Source of the DNA: Mycobacterium sp. DL592
GTDB lineage: Bacteria > Actinomycetota > Actinomycetes > Mycobacteriales > Mycobacteriaceae
Direction: 5' to 3'
DNA: 64,000 bases
Assembly (NCBI RefSeq): GCF_011694515.1
Contig: NZ_CP050192.1
Coordinates: forward strand, 4,968,527-5,032,526
Shown: in pieces, positions 17,444-27,221 of the stretch
How the letters are laid out: the number at the start of each line of letters is the position of its first letter
How positions within the stretch are numbered: position 1 is the stretch's first letter
Notes under the pieces: model-generated
The model's database searches: none
Seen by the model: only the letters and a program-made list of their open reading frames with translations
Told to the model about the DNA's origin: nothing
Translations under genes and position numbers: made by a program

Positions 17444-17812
17444 CTACGCCTCACCCAAACTCGGCCGGTAATCAGCCGCCTCGGCCTCGGCAGCAAGCAA
17501 TGCACCCAGCTCACCCTCCTGCTGGGCAACAAACACACCGATCACCTGCCGGCATACCTCCGGCACACTCACCCCACGTAAATCCGCAATACGTTTCAGC
17601 CCAAATAGCACTGACGTAGGCACATGAAACTGCACCGCGAACTGACCGCACGAACCGTCCTCAGGCGGCAACCCCGGACCCACGACTACCGGTTCATCCA
17701 CCCCGTACTCGCTCACCTCAGCGCCCCGAGCTCGCTCGACAGACCCACGACTAGCGCCGTCACCAACGCCGTCGGCCGGGTCCCGGAACTCTTCATGACT
17801 GAACAAACTCAT
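17444..17812 (-). CDS. Small ribbon-helix-helix-like hypothetical protein
   Basis: 122 aa from the ATG at 17812, preceded by GAGCGGA. The first half is polar and probably disordered. The second half reads as a beta strand followed by two helices (FAVQFHVPTSVLFGLKR, VSVPEVCRQVIGVFV), the pattern of a ribbon-helix-helix domain, and ends in an Ala/Glu-rich helix. I do not recognise a named family. It stands alone, on the strand opposite its neighbours, with no toxin-like partner adjacent. It could be an orphan antitoxin-like or mobile-element-derived protein, or a lineage-specific regulator. A longer frame to 17953 exists but has no ribosome-binding site. Confidence 0.5.
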   Translation of the reverse strand: MSLFSHEEFRDPADGVGDGASRGSVERARGAEVSEYGVDEPVVVGPGLPPEDGSCGQFAVQFHVPTSVLFGLKRIADLRGVSVPEVCRQVIGVFVAQQEGELGALLAAEAEAADYRPSLGEA

Positions 17813-17947
17813 TCCGCTCAGGCTAGACCTCGCCGAATCCCCAGGCCGCCAACCAAGCGACGCCGTTCGCATGACAGCTAGGCAGGCGACGTGGTGCTGA
17901 AGTCGCAGCGAGCTTCGGATGGTTCGCTGCCGGCTGGTGAAAAGTGA

Positions 17948-19983
<2,036 letters not shown>

Positions 19984-20005
19984 CGATCGCGGGACTCACC
20001 TCTCG

Positions 20006-20033
20006 TTGACACAGCGACCCACGCACCTACATT
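20006..20033 (+). promoter_or_regulatory. Sigma-A type promoter of the CIA30 gene, leaderless
   Basis: TTGACA (20006-20011), a 16-base spacer and TACATT (20028-20033) make a near-consensus housekeeping promoter. The ATG at 20040 follows the -10 by six bases, so the mRNA should start at or next to the start codon. Confidence 0.7.
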
Positions 20034-20039
20034 GGGGAG

Positions 20040-20678
20040 ATGGGGAGTAACCAACGGCGGTGGCGGGCGCGGACAGGTCTGGCGATGACGTGCCTGGCGG
20101 CACTGATCGTGTCGAGCGGCGGCATCGGGGTGGCCCAGGCGGACGAACGGACGCCCGTGCCGGGCGCACCTGCCCCGTCGGCCCCAGCAGTGCTCATCGA
20201 CCTCGGTGATCCCGCCGCGGTAGCCGCCTGGACGACGGTCAACGATCCCGTCATGGGCGGCCGGTCGACCTCGACGGTCACCTTCGGCGACGGTGGCCTC
20301 GTGTTCTCGGGCAACATCTCGCTGGACAACAACGGCGGGTTCGCCTCGGCCCGCGGTCCGATCGATCCCGACATCGGGCCCCGGGCAGCAGGTGCACCGT
20401 CGCTGAGCGTCCGCGCATTGGGCGACGGCAAGACCTACGTGCTGAAGGTGGAGACGGGCCAGCCTTGGTCCTACATCCAGCGTTTCTCGACAGACCCCGG
20501 CGTCCGGCGAACCTACGATCTGCCCGTCGGCGGCTTCGAGCCGGTGGGCAGGTTCCTCGATCCGGTGCCGGCGCCGCCTCTGGACCCGTCGGCGATCAAC
20601 CGGGTCGGGATCTACATCCTCGATAAGCAGGAAGGCCCGTTCCAACTCGCCGTCAGCGCTATCGACACTTCACGATGA
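20040..20678 (+). CDS. Secreted CIA30-family protein
   Basis: 212 aa. An N-terminal signal peptide (basic start MGSNQRRWRAR, hydrophobic core LAMTCLAALIVSS, cleavage likely after AQA near residue 35) precedes a jelly-roll CIA30/NDUFAF1-like domain: TTVNDPVMGGRSTSTVTF, SLDNNGGFASARG, LPVGGFEPVGRF, VGIYILDKQEGPF. In bacteria these carbohydrate-binding-like domains are of unknown role; export is unusual compared with the mitochondrial namesake. It is monocistronic, judging from its own promoter and the next gene's separate -10 box. Confidence 0.85.
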   Translation: MGSNQRRWRARTGLAMTCLAALIVSSGGIGVAQADERTPVPGAPAPSAPAVLIDLGDPAAVAAWTTVNDPVMGGRSTSTVTFGDGGLVFSGNISLDNNGGFASARGPIDPDIGPRAAGAPSLSVRALGDGKTYVLKVETGQPWSYIQRFSTDPGVRRTYDLPVGGFEPVGRFLDPVPAPPLDPSAINRVGIYILDKQEGPFQLAVSAIDTSR

Positions 20679-20707
20679 GGATTCCGCGGGGCGCCTAAAC
20701 TCTTGTG

Positions 20708-21148
20708 GTGCCAAGAAAACTCACTGACGAAGAAGTCGCGGCTTATCTCGACAGCCGCCCGGGCTGGGCGATACTGACCACCATCGAGACGGACGGATTC
20801 CCGCACTCCGTGCCGCTGGGATACTTCCGCCTCGGCCGCGACATCATCATGGGTGTGCGAGATGGCACCCGCAAACTGGCCAACATCGAAAGCAACCCGA
20901 ACGTGAGTGTCTTGCTCGAAGACGGCTCGACGATGGCCGACATCCGTGGCGTGATGATCCAGGGCCGCGCCCGCGTGGTTCGCGAAGCGGGTGAGGCGCT
21001 TGAGCTTGCCAGGGAAGGTGCCCGCGCGCGAGGCGTGCCAGAGCCGGAGTGGCCCACCGCGCCCCGACCGGGCGCCGCCTATATCCGCGTGACCCCGGTG
21101 CGAACGCGGTCGTGGGACTACGGAAACCCAACGCCGAACCAGACTTAG
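20708..21148 (+). CDS. PPOX-class F420-type oxidoreductase
   Basis: About 146-aa split-barrel flavin/F420-binding protein. WAILTTIETDGFPHSVPLGYF, then DGTRKLANIESNPNVSVLLED and VMIQGRARVVRE, match the pyridoxamine-5'-phosphate-oxidase-like actinobacterial family that uses F420 or FMN. The TAAACT -10 element at 20696-20701 ends six bases before the second GTG (20708), so this start is preferred over the GTG at 20705 and the transcript is probably leaderless. The substrate is unknown; relatives reduce quinones, biliverdin or nitroaromatics. Confidence 0.88.
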   Translation: MPRKLTDEEVAAYLDSRPGWAILTTIETDGFPHSVPLGYFRLGRDIIMGVRDGTRKLANIESNPNVSVLLEDGSTMADIRGVMIQGRARVVREAGEALELAREGARARGVPEPEWPTAPRPGAAYIRVTPVRTRSWDYGNPTPNQT

Positions 21149-21395
21149 CTTCGGCCGGCTGTCGTAGTAGGCAACCTGCTGCGCTGCCTTCGGCCCGAAG
21201 GTCCATGCGCTGCAATTGGTATGGGCTGACGACAACGGGCGCTTCCCGTGGGCGGCAGGCTGGGGCCATGGGCGTCACCGCCAGCCCGTCTCAGGGCAGC
21301 GTGCGGAGTGGCCGAATACAGCTGCCTGAATCAGCGGGTCGCCGTTGTACATCGCGCGCGTCCGAGTCGAGCGTGGATTGGTCAGGAGTCTCTCC

Positions 21396-22586
21396 ATGAC
21401 GACGATCTCGGTAGTGTCATCGCCGGACGGCCACACGGCACAGCCCGGGGAGGTGGAATTGCTAGCGAGTTTGAGAAGCGTCGGAGCGTTCCACCGGCTC
21501 ATCGGCGAGTGGTGGCGTGAGCCGGTCGACTACGCCACGCAGGTGCATTACTTCAGGCGGGCGATGTCGGGTGCAGTGCAAGTCCTGATCGGTTTGGGAA
21601 CGGGACTCGACGCGGTGCTCTCCGCCGCGATCCTGTTGCCGTCCGCGAGCACCATCGCGTCGCGGGTGGCCGTGGCGTTCTTTGTTGCGCTGCAGGCTTT
21701 CTGGTCGTGGGTGTGGTGTTTCCGGTCGTGGCCCTCGCGGCGGATGTCGCTGATGTTCGTCTTCTCCGCAGACTTCGCGATTACCGCGATGGTCTCGCTG
21801 GAACCAAATTGGGTACTGGCCGCATTCGGGCTCAGCTTCATGTCCATGCTCTCGGTGTACCTGGTGTTCTTCGACGGCCCGAAAGTGCTGGCGGCCCACA
21901 TCCTCTGGGCCTTCATCACGATGGCCGGCTTCGTGCTACGGCTCGGCATCGAAGCGCAGGTCGACGTCGTCGAGTTCATCGCGACGGCCCTCGTCCCGCT
22001 GGCGCTGGTTCTTGGGACGCCGTTGGGTGTGCAATCCGCGATCTGGGCGTTGCGTAACGACGCCGAGAAGTCGGTCATCGATCCGTTGACAGGACTGTTG
22101 AACCGGCGCGGGCTGCATCTGCATGTCGGCGACCTCGTCAGCGACGGCAATTCCCGAGACGCGCACATCGTGGTGATGGTCGTCGATCTGGACCGGTTCA
22201 AAGCCGTCAACGACACCTTCGGCCACACGGTCGGAGACGAGGTCCTGATCCGCAGTGCCCGGCGGATCAAGTCCGCGGTTCGCGGCGGTGCGTTGGTTGC
22301 CCGCGTGGGCGGTGAGGAATTCGTCGTCGTCGACCTCGCCGAACCTGGACACCCACAGCACGTCACCGAGCGGGTGCTCGCCGCGGTCGCTGCCCCCGAC
22401 GATCACCCTCCGATTACTGCGAGCGTGGGCGCAACCAGTGTGGCGGTGGCCAGATTCGCCGCGCTGGAGAGCGATCCAGCCACATTGTTGGAAACCATCA
22501 TCGGGCACGCCGATCAAGCGATGTTCGATGCCAAGCGCCGCGGCGGCAACTCGGCGATCCATGTACCGGCACCTGGTCCGGCGTGA
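21396..22586 (+). CDS. Membrane GGDEF-domain diguanylate cyclase (paralog 2)
   Basis: 396 aa from the ATG at 21396, which follows CAGGAG. Six hydrophobic helices span roughly residues 55-215 (including VWCFRSWPSRRMSLMFVFSA). The GGDEF domain starts at DPLTGLLNRRGLH. The active-site loop is RVGGEEF with VVDLDRFKAVNDTFGH intact. The I-site position reads RGGA, not RxxD, as in the other two cyclases of this window. The overall plan matches the GGDEF gene about 4 kb upstream, so the two probably arose by duplication and then diverged in their sensory membrane domains. Confidence 0.88.
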   Translation: MTTISVVSSPDGHTAQPGEVELLASLRSVGAFHRLIGEWWREPVDYATQVHYFRRAMSGAVQVLIGLGTGLDAVLSAAILLPSASTIASRVAVAFFVALQAFWSWVWCFRSWPSRRMSLMFVFSADFAITAMVSLEPNWVLAAFGLSFMSMLSVYLVFFDGPKVLAAHILWAFITMAGFVLRLGIEAQVDVVEFIATALVPLALVLGTPLGVQSAIWALRNDAEKSVIDPLTGLLNRRGLHLHVGDLVSDGNSRDAHIVVMVVDLDRFKAVNDTFGHTVGDEVLIRSARRIKSAVRGGALVARVGGEEFVVVDLAEPGHPQHVTERVLAAVAAPDDHPPITASVGATSVAVARFAALESDPATLLETIIGHADQAMFDAKRRGGNSAIHVPAPGPA

Positions 22587-22666
22587 TACTTGGATGAGTG
22601 ACGCGACAGGCTCGCTTCGATCCCCGCCAATTGACAACGGGCGTTGCCAGAAGCTCGTGTCCGCGA

Positions 22667-22672
22667 TAAATT
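22667..22672 (+). promoter_or_regulatory. -10 element of a leaderless promoter before the MpaB/Lcp-like gene
   Basis: TAAATT ends six bases before the ATG at 22679 and no Shine-Dalgarno sequence is present. A TTGACA at 22631-22636 is too far upstream (30-base spacer) to be its -35. Confidence 0.45.
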
Positions 22673-22678
22673 CGCCTC

Positions 22679-24067
22679 ATGACGGTGACTGGTGAGCGTC
22701 CGAAGATCCTCCTCGAGGACGTCGACTTCAATCGCCGTGACCATCCCGACCGACCATTGCGGCCCATCCCGCCCGGTCGTGACCACTTCGCCGACCAGTG
22801 GCGCCGGATGCGCGAATTCCTGTTTGGGGAGTGGATCGACATCGACAAAGAGGTCCAGCCCAGCGACCTCACCCGGCTGCGTGACGACTATTTCTGGCAG
22901 CGCGACGAATACATGATCGGCGCGGTCGACGCGTTCGAGCGCCTCGGTCCCGAGCAGGGTCGCGCGCTGTTCGAGCAGGCGTTGACCCGCGGCATCGACA
23001 CCCTCGATGATCCGCCGCAAGAGTTCGTCGATCTCTTCGAGCACCTGGATCGGCTGCCTGCGCAGTTCGATCTCGAGTCTGCCGAGCGGGGCCGGATGCT
23101 GGCGATGGCGAGCACGTGGGCCGCCACCACGATCATCCGCTCGTGGGCCTTCTACGAAACCGCGATGACGGGTGACATCTCCGCAGCCACCGGTGCCACC
23201 GGCCGATTCGCCGACGACGGCCCACGCCGCTTCATCGAAACTGCGCGGGTATTCGCAGCATTCACGCTGCCAGACATCTTCGACCGGCAGTCACAGGCCT
23301 TCCAGGACGTGGTGCGGGTGCGGTTGATGCACGCACTGGCCAGCCGCGGCCTCCGCCGCAAATGGGGTGACGACGTCTACCTCAAGTTCGGTGAACCCAT
23401 CCCCGTGACGTCGCTGCTGGGTTTCGGCAGCGGCATGCTGCTCGGACGTCTCGTCGACCACGCGTTCGGGCGCAAGCTGACGCCGCAGCAACTCGAGGAT
23501 CTCGCCGAGTATTCGTCGTTTTCCGGCCGGTTGTGGGGAGCCCCGGAACTGCTCCACTCCGAGAACGGCATCGAGCTGATCAAATCGTTGAATTACGTTC
23601 TGGCCAGGGGTGGTAACCCGTCGCCGTGGCGCGCCCAGCTGGTCGACGCCATCGCCGGCCCGGCACACCTGACAACCCTGACCGAGGCGCTTCCCGGCTG
23701 GGTCAGGAACCTGGTATCCCAGTACGCCAACCAGATCACGGCCAGTATTGCCTTGGCGCCGGCCGGCGTCGTATTCGGCTACCAGCAGATCGAGGCCATG
23801 GTGGCCGGCACGCTCTTCGAGCAGCTGGGCTACAACTTCGAGCGCCGGGCGCGATACTTCGCGAACATCACCAAGCTCAACGTCGGTATCGCCATGGTGG
23901 CCGACCGACTGCCGTGGTCCAACCCGATCCGTGAGGCCAGGAAGAAGAGCGGGGCGGCCGCGCGTGAGCGAATTGCCATGCTGGACAAGATCGCGCGCGA
24001 TCTCCAGACCCCGACGACCTACACCCACCACGACCGCTCGACGTCGGGGGAGGGCTTCACCGGCTAG
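22679..24067 (+). CDS. MpaB/Lcp-family (DUF2236) oxygenase-like protein
   Basis: 462-aa all-helical protein of the DUF2236 superfamily, which includes latex-clearing protein and MpaB. The signature RVFAAFTLPDIFDRQSQAF followed by VVRVRLMHALASRG (about 190-225) matches the region holding the heme-ligand His and catalytic Arg in Lcp. YQQIEAMVAGTLFEQ and ITKLNVGIAMVADRLPW lie near the C-terminus. No signal peptide is seen, so the substrate is probably intracellular or membrane lipid rather than rubber. Heme binding is inferred from the family. Confidence 0.85.
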   Translation: MTVTGERPKILLEDVDFNRRDHPDRPLRPIPPGRDHFADQWRRMREFLFGEWIDIDKEVQPSDLTRLRDDYFWQRDEYMIGAVDAFERLGPEQGRALFEQALTRGIDTLDDPPQEFVDLFEHLDRLPAQFDLESAERGRMLAMASTWAATTIIRSWAFYETAMTGDISAATGATGRFADDGPRRFIETARVFAAFTLPDIFDRQSQAFQDVVRVRLMHALASRGLRRKWGDDVYLKFGEPIPVTSLLGFGSGMLLGRLVDHAFGRKLTPQQLEDLAEYSSFSGRLWGAPELLHSENGIELIKSLNYVLARGGNPSPWRAQLVDAIAGPAHLTTLTEALPGWVRNLVSQYANQITASIALAPAGVVFGYQQIEAMVAGTLFEQLGYNFERRARYFANITKLNVGIAMVADRLPWSNPIREARKKSGAAARERIAMLDKIARDLQTPTTYTHHDRSTSGEGFTG

Positions 24068-24129
24068 CCGGCCGGACCTCTGCTTGGCCCGAATTCGACC
24101 CGAACCGCCCCGTACTACCATCGAGTTCT

Positions 24130-25077
24130 ATGACGGACGAAGCACCTCAACCGGCTTCGGGGCAGGGGCAGGTCGGCGAGATCCCCCCGCTCGACGTCGT
24201 CGGCTCTGGGATTCTGCCCCCTGTCGAGGTCGCTGTGCGTCGACGTTTTGGCCTACTCGAGCGGTTCGCGCCCTGGCTGGGATCACGGTGGGCGGTCGAG
24301 TTGTGGTGCACTCCACCGGTTCTCGAGTCGGCTCTGCGGATGCCGCCGGGTGTGCCCCCCGGCAGGCCGGTGGAAGCGTTCTGGGATGGGCACCGGGTCG
24401 CTGGTGAGGAATGGGGTGAGGGCCCGCCGATATATCTGGTGCACGGGTGGGGCGGGCAGCGCCCGCACCTGGCGATGTTCGTCAAACCGCTGGTGGAAGC
24501 CGGGCACCGGGTCATTGCCTTCGACCTGCCCAGCCACAACGAATCCGATCCCGGTGCGCTCGCTCCCGGTCGCACCACCGCCACCGAGTGTGCTGACGCG
24601 ATCGCGGCCATGATTCAGGCCCATGGACCAGCGCACGGGGTGGTCGCTCACTCACTGGGTGCGAACGCGACTGCTTTGGCGGCGGCGCAGGGCGCACCGG
24701 TGGGACGCCTGGTCTTCTTCGCGCCCATGGCAGATTTTCCGCTCTATCTCGACCTGTTCGCCGCACGGCACGGCTTCGGGCGCCGAATCCGGGCGGGACT
24801 ACACCGTCGGCTGGAAAAACGAATCGCCATGCCTCTGCATGAGACCAATATGACCCGAGTTGGTCGACGGGCCAACTACCCTCCGCTGCTTCTCATCCAC
24901 GACCCCGACGACCCGGACAGTCCGTACGCCGCGACCGAGCGACTCGCCGCGTCATGGCACGGTGCGCGACTGCTGACCACGCAGGGGCTCGGCCGGTTGG
25001 CCCATTACCGCGTCCTGCGCCATCGCCCGGCTATCACTGCCGGGGTGCAGTTCATCGGCGAGCGGTCGGACGACTAG
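24130..25077 (+). CDS. Alpha/beta hydrolase
   Basis: 315 aa. The oxyanion loop HGWGGQR is near residue 104, the nucleophile elbow AHSLGANA near 173-180, and the acid candidate in HDPDDPDSPY near 260. The C-terminal GRLAHYRVLRHRPAI holds the probable catalytic His. The first 75 residues are proline-rich and not part of the fold. It follows the MpaB-like gene by 62 bases on the same strand and may be co-transcribed, which would join an oxygenase to an esterase. Its stop overlaps that of the topoisomerase gene by four bases (convergent). Confidence 0.86.
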   Translation: MTDEAPQPASGQGQVGEIPPLDVVGSGILPPVEVAVRRRFGLLERFAPWLGSRWAVELWCTPPVLESALRMPPGVPPGRPVEAFWDGHRVAGEEWGEGPPIYLVHGWGGQRPHLAMFVKPLVEAGHRVIAFDLPSHNESDPGALAPGRTTATECADAIAAMIQAHGPAHGVVAHSLGANATALAAAQGAPVGRLVFFAPMADFPLYLDLFAARHGFGRRIRAGLHRRLEKRIAMPLHETNMTRVGRRANYPPLLLIHDPDDPDSPYAATERLAASWHGARLLTTQGLGRLAHYRVLRHRPAITAGVQFIGERSDD

Positions 25078-27212
25078 CCCGCGGGTGTCACGTCAAGTCC
25101 CGAGCCCTTGATCGACGCCTTGGCCCGAGGCTCGGCGCGCACACTTTTCGTGCCGCGCACGTAACCGGTCGCCGAGATCGACGCCGCGAGCAGCGCGTCC
25201 TCGCCCTTGACGAACGGATGGAAGCCGACGCCGGCGCCGCCGCGTCCCTTCACCGGAATGTCTGCGACTTCGGTGACCTTCCAACTCTTTTCCGACACTG
25301 ACAGGATGGCCTCGCCGTTGCCGCACGACACCGGCAGCGCGGCAATCACCTCGTCGCCCTCGGCGGCCAGCTTCACTCCGGCGACACCGTTGCCCGCCGC
25401 GCCCTGCGGATTGACCGCGGCCGGATCGATCCGCAGAACCTTGCCCCGCCGCGTCACCAGCGCCAGGTGGTAACCCACGGGTAACACCCCCGAGCGCACC
25501 AGGCCGGTGATGTCGGGCGCCACCGGGATGTCCCGGATCTTGTACGGCAAACCATTTCCGGTCGTGAACTTCACCCGCCCGTCGGACCACACCGCCCAGC
25601 CGAGACCGGACGTCAGCAGCTCTCCGTGGCTGTCGGAGAACACGCCGCGATCGTCCAGGCGCCAGGCGGTGTTGACCTTGCGTTCGCGGGCACCGTCCTC
25701 GTCGGTGCTGGAGGCCACCGGGGTGGCCTCGGCGTCGAGCACGGTGCGACGGTCGAACTCGGGGCCCTTGAACAGTTTTGCGGTCTCGACGAGCTCCTGG
25801 TCGATCACCGCCCGGCGGGCATCCGGGTTGGACACCAGCTCGGTCAACTGGGCGAACTCGGCATCCAGCTTGTCTGCCTCGGCCCGCAGTTCGATGACAT
25901 CGAGTTTGGTGAGTCGGCGAAGCTGCAGTGCCAGAACGTAATCGGCCTGCACCGCGTCGATCTTGAACCGCTCCTGCAACCCCTGACGGGCCTCGTCGAC
26001 GGTGTCGGAGCCGCGGATGACGGCGACTGCGGCGTCGATGTCGAGGTGGATGGTCATCAGGCCGGTCACCAGATGCCGGCGGGCGGTGACCTTCTCCAAC
26101 CGGTACTCGCTTCGGTGCAGCACCACCGAATCGCGCAGCGACAGGAACGCCGCGATCAGCTCACGCACCGACCACCAGCGTGGCACCCGGTTCTCGTCGA
26201 GGGCGACCAGGCTGGCGGCGAACGTCGACTCCAGCGGGGTCAGCGCCAGTAGCTGTTCGCGGATCTGCTCGGCATCGTGGCCGCGTTTGGCGGTGACCAC
26301 GATCCGCAGCCCGTTGCGTCGGTCGGTGAGGTCCGACATGTCGGCCACCCCGGACATTTCACCGGACTCGACCAGGGCCCGGATCCGTTCCTGCACAGTG
26401 TTACTCGCCACGCCGGGCGGTAGTTCGGTGATGATGCAGTTCTTGCCGTCGACCGAGACCGTGCCGCGGACGGTGAACGCCCCGCGGCCGGTGGTGATGT
26501 ACTCCCGCAGTCCGGCCGTGCCGACGACGGTGGACCCGCATCCCCAGTCCGGCCCGGGGATGAGTTTCACCAGCCGGTCGTCGGTCATGTTCGGGGTCTT
26601 CAGCAGGGCCCGGCACGCGGCCATGATCTCGCGGGGGTTGTGTGCGGGCACCTTGGTGGCCCATCCCTCGGCGATGCCGACGGCGCCGTTGCACAGCAGT
26701 ACCGGCCACTGGGCCGGCAGCATCGTCGGCTCGGTCCACTCGCCGTCGAACGTCGGCACCATCGGTACGGCATGGTCGTCGAGTTCGGCGGTCAGGGCCG
26801 CGCCGGGTGGCGACAGCCGCATCTCGGTGTAGCGATCGGCGGCGGGGATGTCACCTTGAATACGCGGGAATGCGCCCTGTCCGTCAATGACTTTCACGCG
26901 CTGAAACTCGGCGGCCATCAGCGCGGCCGCCCCGTACATCGAGGCGCCGCCGTGGGGGTGCAGGTTGCCGGTGACCGCCGAGCAGACCTTCGACGACTTC
27001 TGCGGCTTGTTGCCGGGCAGCAACTTCGACTCGTGCATCTGATAGAGCAGACGCCGCTGGCCGGGTTTGAGCCCGTCGAACGCCGACGGGATGGCGCGGT
27101 CGCTGACGCTGTAGAGCGCGAAGGTCAGCTGATAGTGGTTCCAGTAGTCATCGGCGCTCTGGTCGAGCACCAGGTCGGGGTTCTGCTCGGGGATGTCGAG
27201 GGTAGCGGTCAC
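25074..27212 (-). CDS. Type IIA topoisomerase cleavage subunit (TopoM-like GyrA/ParC paralog)
   Basis: 712-aa GyrA/ParC homolog, shorter than mycobacterial GyrA (about 840). DRAIPSAFDGLKPGQRR at 38-54 and AADRYTEMRL place the DNA-cleaving tyrosine at residue 128. The quinolone-determining region reads NLHPHGGASMYGAA where gyrase has HPHGD, so an acidic residue important for quinolone contact is replaced. The C-terminal wrapping domain is reduced, with GRGGAG as a weak stand-in for the GyrA box. It matches the atypical TopoNM enzyme I recall from M. smegmatis. It starts 9 bases after the ATPase-subunit stop: a two-gene operon. Confidence 0.92.
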   Translation of the reverse strand: MTATLDIPEQNPDLVLDQSADDYWNHYQLTFALYSVSDRAIPSAFDGLKPGQRRLLYQMHESKLLPGNKPQKSSKVCSAVTGNLHPHGGASMYGAAALMAAEFQRVKVIDGQGAFPRIQGDIPAADRYTEMRLSPPGAALTAELDDHAVPMVPTFDGEWTEPTMLPAQWPVLLCNGAVGIAEGWATKVPAHNPREIMAACRALLKTPNMTDDRLVKLIPGPDWGCGSTVVGTAGLREYITTGRGAFTVRGTVSVDGKNCIITELPPGVASNTVQERIRALVESGEMSGVADMSDLTDRRNGLRIVVTAKRGHDAEQIREQLLALTPLESTFAASLVALDENRVPRWWSVRELIAAFLSLRDSVVLHRSEYRLEKVTARRHLVTGLMTIHLDIDAAVAVIRGSDTVDEARQGLQERFKIDAVQADYVLALQLRRLTKLDVIELRAEADKLDAEFAQLTELVSNPDARRAVIDQELVETAKLFKGPEFDRRTVLDAEATPVASSTDEDGARERKVNTAWRLDDRGVFSDSHGELLTSGLGWAVWSDGRVKFTTGNGLPYKIRDIPVAPDITGLVRSGVLPVGYHLALVTRRGKVLRIDPAAVNPQGAAGNGVAGVKLAAEGDEVIAALPVSCGNGEAILSVSEKSWKVTEVADIPVKGRGGAGVGFHPFVKGEDALLAASISATGYVRGTKSVRAEPRAKASIKGSGLDVTPAG

Positions 27213-27221
27213 GAGATACTC

